From assembly GCA_950022655.1 (NCBI GenBank), contig OX465579.1, positions 179,432,303 through 179,496,302 of the forward strand: DNA of 64,000 nt, given 5' to 3'. Origin of the DNA: Alentia gelatinosa (lineage: Eukaryota > Annelida > Polychaeta > Phyllodocida > Polynoidae). Positions 19,342 through 29,570 of this stretch are shown here, piece by piece. Both the position numbers and the translations under genes were made by a program. The notes under the pieces are model-generated. The model did no database searches and was not told the DNA's origin. It saw only the letters and a list, made by a program, of their open reading frames with translations. The first letter of the stretch is position 1. Each line of letters starts with the position of its first letter.

Positions 19342-21584
19342 TCCTTCGGCGTCTTTAAAGTTAAAGAGCCATTTGAACGTAACGTGAAATCTCCACCTCC
19401 GAGGAAGTGTCGATATTTCCTTACGTATACTACTACAGCGAGAAGTTCTCTCTTTGTAGTACAGTAGTTCCGCTGTGCCTTATTCAAGCTATTACTTGCA
19501 AAAGCAATGGGAACTTCTACTCCATTCTGTATCTGTGACAGTGACGCTCCAATACTGTCATTGCTCGCGTCGGTATCAAGGATGAATCGACCCTGAGGCA
19601 ATGGATAATGGAGGACTGGAGTCTCTTCAAACTTTCTCTTTAGTCCCGAAAAAGCTTCCTCGGCCGCGGAATTCCATAGAATATCCTTTGACTTTCCGGC
19701 TTTGTCTTGGACTACATACTGTTGCAAAGCATGGGCAGTTTCGGAAAAACCCGGGATAAAGTCACGATAATATGAACAGAATCCGAGGAAAGATCTTACT
19801 TCTTTTATATTCTGGGGTCGAGGCCATTTGGCCACTACATCCAACTTGGATGGGTCAGCGCGGATACCATCACCCGCAAGTATCCTACCCAAGTACTCCA
19901 CTGATCGTTTGAACAGTTTACATTTCTGAGGTTTGAGTTTCAAGCCGTAAGACTCTATACGTTCAAAGACCTCCGCTAGGTTATTCAAACATTGTTCCAC
20001 GGTTTTCCCGAAAACAATTATGTCGTCTAAATAAACCAAACATTTCTTCCACTGCAAGCCTCTCAGCATCTGATCCATCATGGATTCAAACGTAGCCGGG
20101 GCATTGCAGAGGCCAAAGGGCATTACTGTAAATTCATACAGCCCTTCGTGGGTAGTGAAGGCAGTTTTCGGCTGATCCTCACTAGCCATCTTTACCTGCC
20201 AATATCCGGATTGGAGATCCAAGGTACAAAACCATTGGTTCCCCCCGAGAGAGTCGAGACTCTCATCGATCCGTGGTATTGGATAGGCGTTCTTTCGGGT
20301 GATACCGTTCAGTTTTCTGTAGTCAATACAGAACCGGCAAGTACCATCCTTCTTAGTAACCATCACCACAGGGCTGGCCCAAGGGCTTTCGCTGGGTATG
20401 ATCACATCTTGAGAAAGCATTTTCCGTAACTCCTCTTCCAAAGCTTCCCGCTTTATGGGCGGTAGTCTCCGGTAGGGTAGTCTAAATGGAATGTTTCCCT
20501 CTATATCTATGTGGTGCTCTGCACGATCAGTTCTACCCAATGGGTCTCCTGGCCGCGCAAAGATCTTATCCCACCTTCCTAGCATAACTCTTAATTCCCT
20601 TTGCTCCGCGCTCGTTAGGGCGTCTGCAGCAGTGATCAGAGTTTCTAGGGTCTCGTGCAGAACTGCAAACCCGGGATCTTTTTCCGAGTTTGTGTTCACG
20701 CACCCAATCTTCTCTTCCCTCGGGTCGTTGTTGATAGATGAAATACCTAGAGGACGGACCTCCATTGTATCTACGGAATTAGCCAATATTACTCGGCCAA
20801 CAACGTCACCTTTCTTCAACACTATCCTCCCCGTAGTATGATTACTCACAGGTATAGATCCTATCCGAGCTCCACCCATAAGGGTGTCCCAAGCCTGTAA
20901 TCCTTTGTCTGGAAATAACATCGGATCAGGCTCAAACATAGCATCTGCCAACGGCAAGTCACCTTCCCCAGCTATTAGCACATTTACCATCTGCTGAGGG
21001 GCGATGCTTACATCCTGCCTGACAGAGACCACTGAGGAAATCCGTCTACAGGAACATTCTACTTCCAGCTGTTCCGGGTGTTTAATCCGAAGCAGGCCTT
21101 GCTGAAGGTCCAATGACACTCCATACAACGCTTGGAAGTCTATTCCGATTATTCCATTCTCTTCGATATCACTGAGTATGGGACTCCACACTAATTCAGT
21201 GTTACCTACTGAGATCGGGATAATCACTTTACCGTAGCACTTCAACGGAGTACCATTAGCAGCCCTTGCACTTGCTTCCGAAACTTTACATTCCGGATCA
21301 AATTCAAAAGTCTTATATAAACTGTGGTTCAACACAGAGCGGCTTGCTCCCGTATCAACCAACAAATCTACTTTCAACCCCTGAATTCTCACAGGTACAT
21401 ACCATCGTCTCCCTCCTAGAGGAGAAGGCTGCTGAATAAACCGGGAAATACCATCGAGGGTGCCGAGGTCCCATCCACGCTGGCGTAACCATTGTAAGCA
21501 GGGATGTCTCGGAGATAGATAGCGAGAACAAATTGTAGCAATCTGACTCAAAATCTCTTCCTCTCTGGTCCGAGTAAGATTCAC
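19338..21584 (-). CDS. Ty3/gypsy pol: protease, reverse transcriptase, RNase H start
   Basis: A frame of 748 codons. Protease: LLVDTGASRSVL (about 75-86) and a later IIGIDFQALYG flap-like block. RT: WASPVVMVTKKDGTCRFCID, FCTLDLQSGYWQV, MPFGLCNAPATFE and the catalytic CLVYLDDIIVFGKT. RNase H begins with FILDTDASNDSIGASLSQ and KRELLAVV. The frame is open upstream of the listed start and overlaps the gag stop at 21665 in the -1 frame, suggesting gag-pol expression by frameshift. It ends at an indel near 19375. Confidence 0.93.
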   Translation of the reverse strand: MNLTRTREEEILSQIATICSRYLSPRHPCLQWLRQRGWDLGTLDGISRFIQQPSPLGGRRWYVPVRIQGLKVDLLVDTGASRSVLNHSLYKTFEFDPECKVSEASARAANGTPLKCYGKVIIPISVGNTELVWSPILSDIEENGIIGIDFQALYGVSLDLQQGLLRIKHPEQLEVECSCRRISSVVSVRQDVSIAPQQMVNVLIAGEGDLPLADAMFEPDPMLFPDKGLQAWDTLMGGARIGSIPVSNHTTGRIVLKKGDVVGRVILANSVDTMEVRPLGISSINNDPREEKIGCVNTNSEKDPGFAVLHETLETLITAADALTSAEQRELRVMLGRWDKIFARPGDPLGRTDRAEHHIDIEGNIPFRLPYRRLPPIKREALEEELRKMLSQDVIIPSESPWASPVVMVTKKDGTCRFCIDYRKLNGITRKNAYPIPRIDESLDSLGGNQWFCTLDLQSGYWQVKMASEDQPKTAFTTHEGLYEFTVMPFGLCNAPATFESMMDQMLRGLQWKKCLVYLDDIIVFGKTVEQCLNNLAEVFERIESYGLKLKPQKCKLFKRSVEYLGRILAGDGIRADPSKLDVVAKWPRPQNIKEVRSFLGFCSYYRDFIPGFSETAHALQQYVVQDKAGKSKDILWNSAAEEAFSGLKRKFEETPVLHYPLPQGRFILDTDASNDSIGASLSQIQNGVEVPIAFASNSLNKAQRNYCTTKRELLAVVVYVRKYRHFLGGGDFTLRSNGSLTLKTPKE

Positions 21585-21664
21585 TTTACTCGCTGGTTCT
21601 CCAGTTTGTGTACTCAGGCGTACAGTTGCAGGGGCTACTGTCTCGCCACTTACCGTAGCCCATT

Positions 21665-22810
21665 CTAGTTTACCGGATCCTCATGAGGGGAAGGCAAAGC
21701 TAGAGGACCGTCTGTGGTTTCTACAGCAGCCAGCTTCTGGGGACATTCCGGAGAAATGTGCCCAGTCTTTCCGCACTGCCAACAATGTCGAGTATCTAAT
21801 TGGTTTTTCTCCAATTGCGATAACCTTTCGTTGATCTGCAGCAACAATTCCGTAACAGTAGGTGATTCCTTGGAATCTTTACCCACGGCCTGTTCTGTCA
21901 CCTGAGGGTTCCCATTCCTGGGCCTCCCTGGATTCAACTGGCCACGGCCCCTACCGCGGAAACTACGGCGTCCGAGTACCATTGACCGCACTGCGGAGAG
22001 TACATCCTCCATTTCGGGGTCGCTGGTTTCTTCGGTCGCCAACTCATCCTGTTCCCAGGATGGCGATGGGGTTTTACTCGCAGGTTTTCCATACTGTCCA
22101 AACAGGGCACACCTTTGTTCATAGGCGTCCACTATTTTCAACACCTGTATGAGGGTCATACCAGGCTCCCATTTCGAGACCACCTCTGTGCGGATGTCCT
22201 CGTCTCTGAGACCCTTCACAAACTGAGTTTGTAGATCCTCATGCAGTGCCGGTGAGTCCAGTCGAGTACCGGGGTAAACCTCCATCAGCAATTGCTGTAA
22301 GGCTAACCCGTAAGCACGGGCGGACTCATCTTTACCCTGTATCCGACTTAAAAAAGTCGAACAAGGGTTCAGCGTTACTAGCTGCCTACAGTAATAGGAC
22401 GCCACTTCTACAAGGGCATCCCATCCATGCGTAGCTGAACGCCGGTAGGCGCGTAAAGCAGCCTCACCGGGTCCATCGCGCAACGCTCTCATGAGGTACG
22501 GCAATGCATCGGTAGTACTCCACCCATTGCACTGGACATCCTCACAGAACCCGGCAAACCAGTGTTCCCACACCATTCCTTTACCAAAAGGTTTCGGAAC
22601 AATGGCGTTACGTCTGTCCGTTTCTGCCGGTCTCACAATCGGGACATCCCTAGCCTGTGCTAGAGATCGATTGAACACCCGATCCGCGTTACTCTCCGCA
22701 AGCACAGGGTTTAGTCCTAATTCAGCTATCGCGGAATTAGATGGTACTCCCCTATCACTAGCATGCGTAGAGTCTCTCAGAGAATCCGTTGGGGAAGCAA
22801 AGTTCACCAT
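21665..22810 (-). CDS. Ty3/gypsy Gag with CCHC zinc knuckle
   Basis: A frame of 381 codons. A capsid-like helical region spans about 70-240 (for example VWEHWFAGFCEDVQCNGW). An Arg/Gly-rich patch, RSFRGRGRGQLNPGRPRNG, follows, then one zinc knuckle CWQCGKTGHISPEC near the C-terminus. It packages element RNA. The pol frame overlaps its end. Upstream, the 22825-23340 frame probably encodes the N-terminal part, with one frameshift near 22830. Confidence 0.88.
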   Translation of the reverse strand: MVNFASPTDSLRDSTHASDRGVPSNSAIAELGLNPVLAESNADRVFNRSLAQARDVPIVRPAETDRRNAIVPKPFGKGMVWEHWFAGFCEDVQCNGWSTTDALPYLMRALRDGPGEAALRAYRRSATHGWDALVEVASYYCRQLVTLNPCSTFLSRIQGKDESARAYGLALQQLLMEVYPGTRLDSPALHEDLQTQFVKGLRDEDIRTEVVSKWEPGMTLIQVLKIVDAYEQRCALFGQYGKPASKTPSPSWEQDELATEETSDPEMEDVLSAVRSMVLGRRSFRGRGRGQLNPGRPRNGNPQVTEQAVGKDSKESPTVTELLLQINERLSQLEKNQLDTRHCWQCGKTGHISPECPQKLAAVETTDGPLALPSPHEDPVN

Positions 22811-22824
22811 CGGAGGTCTCAGAT

Positions 22825-23432
22825 CTATTCGTGGCGGAGTAAATACACGATGACCCGTTGCATTCCCTTGTGGGGAGTATATACGTGATCCTTGGTCACA
22901 CTCTGCCAGCCTGGCGGTGGAGTCCTATACTTAAAAGCATAGTCTGCCTCTGCGCGCTGTGTGCGCGCCAATACCGCCTTTTCCTGATCCTCGGCCAAAG
23001 CAAGCTGTTCTTTCTGCACTCGCAGTGACTCAGCGGCTACCTTGGCCCGAGAATACACGTCTTGCAACATCAACTTAGCAGTATCTTGCTCTTCGAGTAG
23101 ACGCTGCTTCGCTTGACGTTGCTCGGCTTCATGATCGATCCGAGAATCGATCTTAGGCCAGGTTACTGGGGTTTCCCCGTGCTCAGGACCCTCCTCGGAA
23201 TCGCCTATTCGGCTTACTCCTTCCAGGTCCTTTTCTTCCATGGAGTCCGCTCTAGGGGTCCCCATGTGGAGCACGGTTGAGCTTAGTTGCTCAGCCACGT
23301 TCCTTGCAGCCTTCCTCCGCGACTGGCTAGCAGCTGCCACTGGAGTACGGACATCTTGTGTCTTCTCCGGGCTGGCTGCGCCTTCTGCTCGGCGATCTTT
23401 GACCGGGTTTTTACACCCGGCTTCTCCGCCAT
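22825..23432 (-). pseudogene. Gag N-terminal region, broken
   Basis: The minus-strand frame 22825-23340 is Gln/Glu/Arg-rich and likely coiled coil (KQRLLEEQDTAKLMLQ). It ends GMQRVIVYLLRHE just before Gag. In the adjacent frame, sequence continues VFTPPRIDLRPP into the Gag Met, so a shift near 22835 separates them. A plausible true start, MAEKPGVKTRSKIAEQK, lies at 23432 in a third frame, about 60 bases from the primer-binding site. Confidence 0.6.
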
Positions 23433-23478
23433 CCTACCTCTCCAGTGATCTTCGGCTGTGCAAGCAGCCAAAGATCCT

Positions 23479-23491
23479 GGTCACGGCACCA
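23479..23491 (-). other. tRNA primer-binding site
   Basis: On the minus strand TGGTGCCGTGACC begins one base after the 5' LTR end, the expected position for minus-strand priming. The matching tRNA is not assigned. Confidence 0.75.
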
Positions 23492-23492
23492 A

Positions 23493-24031
23493 TGTAGCGG
23501 TTACCCTCTAGTCGCTGAAAGTGTGTTACCACTCTCTGCGATCGTCAGTCGACCAGAGGTTCCGAGACTAGTCGCTACCCTGTACTTACCGTGCCAATAC
23601 AGGTGGGTTCAGCTTTACCCACTGGAGAAGGGAGGGAGATACGAGATCTACCAACTACCGCTTAACCGCGAATAGAAAACCAGACTCCGGACAGTTTCAG
23701 TTTACCGTTCGTTTATTACTGGAAGTAATACACAATCCGTTGGTGCTACGGGGCACCAACTAGCGCGGGAAGAGATACTGGTCTCTTTAACGTTGAAAGG
23801 CGTTTCAACACAACCTAACCAACTCGTGAGGCTCCAGACGTTCACTCCGTAAAGAGGCACCGTGAGAAGTCCTGTCAACCTACTTATATAGCGGCCGAGT
23901 TACGTAATGCGGGTGAACCCGTAGCATTTGCATACTGCGGTTCCGCCGGCCATACCGCACAGCAAGGATCGGCACTCGCGCCATCTAGTTCTAAAGTGAA
24001 ACAACGCTGCTCGACTGCCCTGACCCCTACA
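23493..24031 (-). repeat. 5' LTR of the Ty3/gypsy element
   Basis: 539 bp, TG..CA ends, pairs with 12051-12587. The right flank tatg (24032-24035) is the second target-site duplication. Confidence 0.92.
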
Positions 24032-24035
24032 TATG

Positions 24036-24460
24036 TTTCACACCTCCCCATTTATTATACATGATAGAACCTCTCACCATTACTTTCCTATTCTAACCAA
24101 GCCAGATTCTATATATATTTCACACCTCCCTATTTATTATACATGATAGAACCTCTCACCATTACTTTCCTATTCTAACCAAGCTAGATTCTACATCTGT
24201 GTCACATTTCCCATCTATTCTTTATGATACTCAATACTATAGTCAGTTTCCTATTCTAACTAACTTGAATTCTATACATCCAAATTACATTACCCTCGCT
24301 CTTATATATGATAGACACTATGACAGACACTTACCCATTCCAACAAACCTAAATTCTAGATCCAGATGACATCTCCCCGCTGTTATACTTGATAGACACT
24401 AATTCAGTCACTCTCCTATTCTAATTTAATATAATGCGTTATCCATATAATCTTTGGTAG
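24036..24460. repeat. 82-bp satellite array, right part
   Basis: The array resumes after the gypsy element with about two good units, then diverged copies to about 24440. Confidence 0.8.
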
Positions 24461-24795
24461 ACTTTTATATCATCTTCCCTAAAACTTTAGTTTTCTTTCC
24501 TTCTCTCTGTTCAGGATCTTGCGGTACTTGCTGTCTTACTTCTTATATTTGTTGCATGTAGCTCCGCCTGTTATAGGTTTCTGAGGATTGCCCTTTTGGA
24601 AAGACTTTATGCAATGCACTTTAAATTATATGTATCCTGTATTTACAGCACATGTACCTTGTGGGTGTCCACCGACTTGTTTCAGCAGTGTCGATTGAAG
24701 GTTAATTACCTGGTGTATCTGAATAATGGTGTTTGGGACCTGAAGTGAAGTAGAACAAAGTGATTTAAGACCTAAAAGTATCATTTTCATTTCAG

Positions 24796-24929
24796 GTGGA
24801 GAAGTGGACCCTGGAGAATCCATTGTAGAGACCTGGCCATCAGACATGGTAGTGAAGGATGGTCAGGAAGGCCTGATAAAGCTCAGGCTGAAACCGGGAA
24901 GAAATTTCACCAAAATACGAATATATGAA
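24796..24929 (+). CDS. Ig exon A1 (first half of Cys-less Ig domain, module 1)
   Basis: Acceptor tcatttcag|GTGGAG, donor ATATATGAA|gtaagc. It starts in phase 1 and ends in phase 0. It encodes SIVETWPSDMVVKDGQEG and then LIKLRLKPGRNFTKIRIYE. It aligns with exon A2 (ESIVQIWPSDMVV). The B strand reads LIKLRL where a normal Ig domain would have a Cys. NFT is a potential N-glycosylation site. It joins exon B1 in phase 0. Confidence 0.75.
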
Positions 24930-25313
24930 GTAAGCCATTGATTTGTTTTCTGTGACACAAATAACAATAGATATCAGAGCCTGCTAGGAACAGTTCTTCT
25001 ACTTTTCTGTCCACATTTATCAATGTGATACTTTTGTTATTGTGCCAGTGTTTTAATACAAATGTAACCCAACATGCATTTGGTAGAAATGGAGAACAAA
25101 AGTCTATTTATGAAAGTACTATTCCAAACCTTAGAATGCAATATTAAAAAAATTTGGGGATTCCATGTGAAAAATCTGTACATAGCATAGTGGCCCCTAC
25201 ATTTTGAAACCCTTTTACCATGCTCCTACTGTAACCTGTATTGATAACCACACACACTGTGCCATTCAGCATTCATATGATCCACATTATGGGTAAATAT
25301 TATGCCATTTCAG

Positions 25314-25518
25314 CTCTGGGACACCATTTACACAGCTACACCAACAAGTAGTGTTGTGGCAGGCTGGAGGCAAGGTTCGTTTGAGGATATCCCGAGCCAG
25401 AAGTATGACCTGAAGATCAAGGGGATGTACTGGAGTACAGCTGGGAAGTACAATGTTGAAGTCACTCAAAGTGATGGGCAAGTTGAACCAACTCATAAAT
25501 TTAACATCACAGTTGTTG
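25314..25518 (+). CDS. Ig exon B1 (second half of Cys-less Ig domain)
   Basis: Acceptor gccatttcag|CTCTGG, donor GTTGTTG|gtgag; phase 0 to 1. It contains YDLKIKGMYWSTAGKYNVEV, the E-F strand hallmark of Ig domains (D/A-G-x-Y), but with Asn and Val where the F-strand Cys would be. It ends HKFNITVVG. It aligns with exon B2 (YTLKIKAMTWDGAGEYTAAV). The domain therefore lacks the canonical disulfide. Confidence 0.78.
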
Positions 25519-27464
25519 GTGAGTACATGGTTCATGGTTGTATCATCTATTTGCAGTGCATTTATCAGGGTGATAGTTCGGATAGTGTGGTAGCTGTTAT
25601 TGTGATTTGATATTGTGTGCTTCTTGGTAGGATAGATCAAGATGGGGGAAGGGTGGAAGGTTAAGTAGGGTTTGGATTTGAGGTGTCTTTTTTGTTTGGT
25701 GAGATGGGAGGTTCTCGATACCAGCACTGCACAAAACTTACTGCTTTACATATATGTATGCGAAACGCGTCTAACAGTAGGATTTTGCGTCTAGAAGTTA
25801 GACCTGTTATCCGTCTCGTAGACGCCTGATTACGTTGTATATACACCACCATCCAATAGTTCCGATCTTTGGAACTTGGGGACACTACTGGTAGCATATT
25901 TCATTTGCCATTTACCATCCAAGTTTTCTATCATATGAAAAATACAATCTTATATTACCAATTACCAGGGTGGTGGGGTGGTGGGGTTTCGGGGGGGGGG
26001 GGGGGGGGGGGGCGGTAGGGGGTGGGGTTGGGAGGTCACGGGTGGTGTATCATATATACACCTGGCGTATATATATTGCACAGAGTATGTTTTATCTTGG
26101 ATACGCCAGGTGTGAAAGACAGCCAAGTCGCGCGCGTCTACATATGGAAACAACCTCGTAGACGCCCGAAACGCAGACGCGGATAAGAGGCGTATATAAA
26201 TATAAACAAGTCTATATTCAGCCAATATGTGCGTTATCGCAATGGCGTATATATATGTAAAATAGTGGTTTTCGTGCAGTGCAGTGAAAATTCCCATGTC
26301 TATGAAATATTTTTAGTATATAGCAAATGACTGAACTTTATCATTTATGCTGTTTACCTTTCTACCTGTCAATGTGAGTGAAGTGTGATTTTACCGAGTG
26401 TTACCTTGAACAGGCAGCTTTGTGGCAAAACAGTTTGCTTTTAATACACAGAAATTATGGGTCATATGATAGTAAAATATACAAGTTTGGTCTTACATCA
26501 AGAATTACCACATGGTACCCTGGATTTCCTTTACATGAACATTGTACCTACTAGAATTGGTGAAATGAAATCTTGCTCAATAAAAAATGGACTTTAAAGG
26601 AAAAAATGTTAATTCAAATATATTTATTGAGCACTGTGTACTTCTAAATTTCTGGAAAAGAGTTTTTGCTTACAGAAATATTTCAAAGATGTACCAACTT
26701 CTTATGGATACAAATATTCTGAGTGATATCTAGGACATCCATCCTTTTTTTAGTATAGATTTCAGTAAGGTGTTGCACCGTCTTATAAATGACAGAAAAA
26801 ACCTGTCTAACAACCCACCTAACAAAAACAATATTCACTTAACTCTTTCCATTCAGGCATTCATGCGACTCAGTACTCAGTAATACATGGACTCTCTCAA
26901 CTACTTCCCTCGCACTCTATTCTACAATATTTCTTCACCCTCTCGCCACATTTGTCAATTTAAAGAAAGAGATTGTTGGGTACAAGTTTATTAAGTATCT
27001 GAAAATGAAGAGATTGAAGTTTAGTTTCTCTTGTGGCCTTGAAGGCATTTCTTCCTCTTCAAAATTAAACTCCTTCATTTTTCCCTTCCAGCAAAGCAGT
27101 CATCCTTGTTTTGGTTGCTTATGAAGCTGTTGTAAATCGTTTTGTTCATGCAATTTAGAATATTGACACATCCATTTTCAATATGAAGTATATTTCCTGT
27201 AGGCTTTGAGGGGATTCCCCATAAACAATTTACCCCGTTTTTTTATAAATTTTAGCAGTAGTCATAACCTTTTGTTGAAATTGAAAACATTTATTTTTTA
27301 AATACAAACCTTTCCCAATGAAGTCATTATCAAAATTTCTATTTTTGTATCCAAATTGATATTGATAATGTTTGCTGTAGTACCATTTTCTTACTAATCA
27401 ATATTTGTTGGCAGTAATGTCTCATTCACAGTAAATAATACTTTTTCCCATTTTTTCTCAATAG
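25519..27464. other. Intron with MITE copy 2
   Basis: About 25757-26285 is the second copy of the GTAGACGC-family MITE, with a poly-G run at 25990-26012 and the hairpin arms gtctacatatgg and cgtagacgcc near 26137-26165. The rest is AT-rich intron with no exon seen. The 25661-25897 and 25962-26297 minus frames are MITE shadows. Confidence 0.55.
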
Positions 27465-27627
27465 ATGGAGTGCAGTGTAGTCTGAGTAAGTTGGATAACA
27501 TCAATGAAGGAGAATCACTGAATATGGACTGCTCTCTAAAATATAGAGGCCCTCAGGTGCCCAGCATGGCGTGGAAGGATAAGGATGGCAGGAACATTCC
27601 AGGCGATATAGTGGATACCTCACGGAA
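27465..27627 (+). CDS. Ig exon C1 (first half of four-Cys Ig domain)
   Basis: Acceptor tctcaatag|ATGGAG, donor CACGGAA|gtaaga; phase 1 to 2. It encodes GVQCSLSKLDNINEGESL, then NMDCSLKYRG, MAWKDKDGRNIPGD. This is a typical Ig A-B-C segment: B-strand Cys (NMDC), C-strand Trp (AW). An extra Cys in strand A (VQC) is likely paired with the extra Cys at the end of exon D. Confidence 0.78.
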
Positions 27628-28355
27628 GTAAGATTAAAAAAATGTTCTTTTTCAAATTCAGTTCTTAAATTGTGTAATATATATGGCTCGAGTAATATAT
27701 AAGGCCCAGCACCTCTGGTTAACCTGCTTGTATAATGGAGGGGATGTGACATCATAGAAATGGACAATTCATATACACAGTATAGAGAGGGGTAAGCAAT
27801 TAATCGGAAAAATACAAAGATATTGTCAACAGTTAGATATTGAATGTCTATTAAACTTGATTGTGCTGTAACAACAGATAGTAAGAATGATACAATTTGA
27901 ACATATGTGAAGACGATGCTGCAATATCAACATCTTGTTAAGTCTGGAGCCCAACCTAAGCCAGAGTAGACCTAAAGAGTGAGAGAGTAAGAACTCGAAC
28001 ACAAGTGTATGTGGTACTACTATGAGTGAAAAAACTCAATGAACTTATATAATATCGGCGAGATGCATCTTATTTTAACAATACCAGAAAATAGAATGTT
28101 TTGTACAGTTTATCCTCATCCAATACAGAAATAGGCACTTTCACATTTGCCTGATTCATACAAGTAGTTTACTAGAATATGGTCTTCTTCAGCATGTCCA
28201 AACTAGGCTGACTAACTATTGGTGTTCTATACATTTACTACAGCAACTTTTTGTTAGAATTTGATTAAGGAAGGACTATCAAGCATATCTCCACTGTTTC
28301 AGGTTTCTATGCACATGTTTAATTGCAAACGTTATTTTGATTATATCCCTACAAG
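27628..28355. other. Intron, nothing recognised
   Basis: AT-rich, no repeat or exon seen apart from the flanking splice signals. Confidence 0.4.
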
Positions 28356-28483
28356 TTCATTGATCTATCGGGCAAGAATATATGCATTAAGAGAGCTTAG
28401 CCAACAAAACCTCACATGTTATATCAAAGGTAGTAACGCTGTGAACTACACTGACATCTGCAACACCAAGTTCAGGGTCAAGG
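28356..28483 (+). CDS. Ig exon D1 (second half of four-Cys Ig domain)
   Basis: Acceptor atccctacaag|TTCATT, donor TCAAGG|gtaggt; phase 2 to 1. It encodes RELSQQNLTCYIKGSNAVNY then TDICNTKFRVKG. The F-strand Cys (LTC) and a second Cys 14 residues later match exons D0 and D2. NLT is a potential glycosylation site. The phase-1 end matches the next exon A. Confidence 0.75.
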
Positions 28484-28940
28484 GTAGGTCAATTTGTTCA
28501 TTCAAACTTAAAACCTATTGAGTAAAATGCCCTACCTCAATATGGAGATGTGGTGAGCACTGGAATTAGCCTGTGGAAATTACTGTAAACAAAAATCTGC
28601 CGTAATTGTTTCGGCGCCGAGCTGGATATACTCACTTATAAATCAAATAAGTTGAATAGCGAACATCAAAAGGTTTTAATTCCCAATACACAACAATTTC
28701 ATCCAATATCATTTCTTTCTTTCATATAATAGTATTGATTGATTATTTTATAACCTAGTGGTAAAGTTGTGATCATTAATCTATTTCTATGTGAAACATC
28801 AATGATTGACGTTGTCCTCATTTATTGAGATACAAAATGAGAATTTGGCCATCACCATATCCTACCTACATTTCTGAAGCTTACTATTTGGCTGCCATAC
28901 TAAGAGAGGAACATTCTCCGACTGCACATCCAATTGGCTT
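28484..28940. other. Intron start
   Basis: AT-rich. No exon or defined repeat is seen before the minisatellite. Confidence 0.35.
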
Positions 28941-29570
28941 CCCATCCACCTGTCTGCCCATCCACCTCACTGCCCATCCACCTCACTGCCCATCCACCTC
29001 ACTGCCCATCCACCTCACTGCCCATCCACCTCACTGCCCATCAACCTCACTGCCCATCCACCTGTCTGCCCATCCACCTGTCTGCCCATCCACCTCACTG
29101 CCCATCCACCTCACTGCCCATCCACCTCACTGCCCATCCACCTCACTGCCCATCCACCTCACTGCCCATCCACCTCACTGCCCATCCACCTCACTGCCCA
29201 TCCACCTCACTGCCCATCCACCTCACTGCCCATCCACCTCACTGCCCATCCACCTCACTGCCCATCCACCTCACTGCCCATCCACCTCACTGCCCATCCA
29301 CCTCACTGCCCATCCACCTCACTGCCCATCCACCTCACTGCCCATCCACCTCACTGCCCATCCACCTCACTGCCCATCCACCTCACTGCCCATCCCCCTC
29401 ACTGCCCATCCACCTCACCCCCCATCCACCTCACTGCCCATCCACCTCACTGCCCATCCACCTCACTGCCCATCCACCTCACTGCCCATCCACCTCACTG
29501 CCCATCCACCTCACTGCCCATCCACCTCACTGCCCATCCACCTCACTGCCTGTCCACCTGTCTGCCCATC
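28941..29570. repeat. 16-bp minisatellite (cccatccacctcactg)
   Basis: Roughly 38 near-perfect copies of cccatccacctcactg, with a few variants (cctgtctg, cccccctcactg). Two long plus-strand frames cover it but are only the repeat read in frame (PSTSLPIHLTAHPPH). They are not genes. Confidence 0.93.

Larger units (their letters stand above)
12051..24031 (-). mobile_element. Ty3/gypsy LTR retrotransposon with extra 3' coding region
   Basis: An 11,981-bp element with LTRs of 537 and 539 bp that start TG and end CA. They differ by roughly 15 substitutions and two indels. It is flanked by a 4-bp TATG duplication. Genes run on the minus strand: gag, protease, RT, RNase H, integrase, then an unusual region of about 3.5 kb with no env features. 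A primer-binding site sits next to the right LTR and a purine-rich tract next to the left LTR, which fixes the right LTR as the 5' one. Frameshifts in gag, pol and the 3' region make this copy likely defective. Confidence 0.92.
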
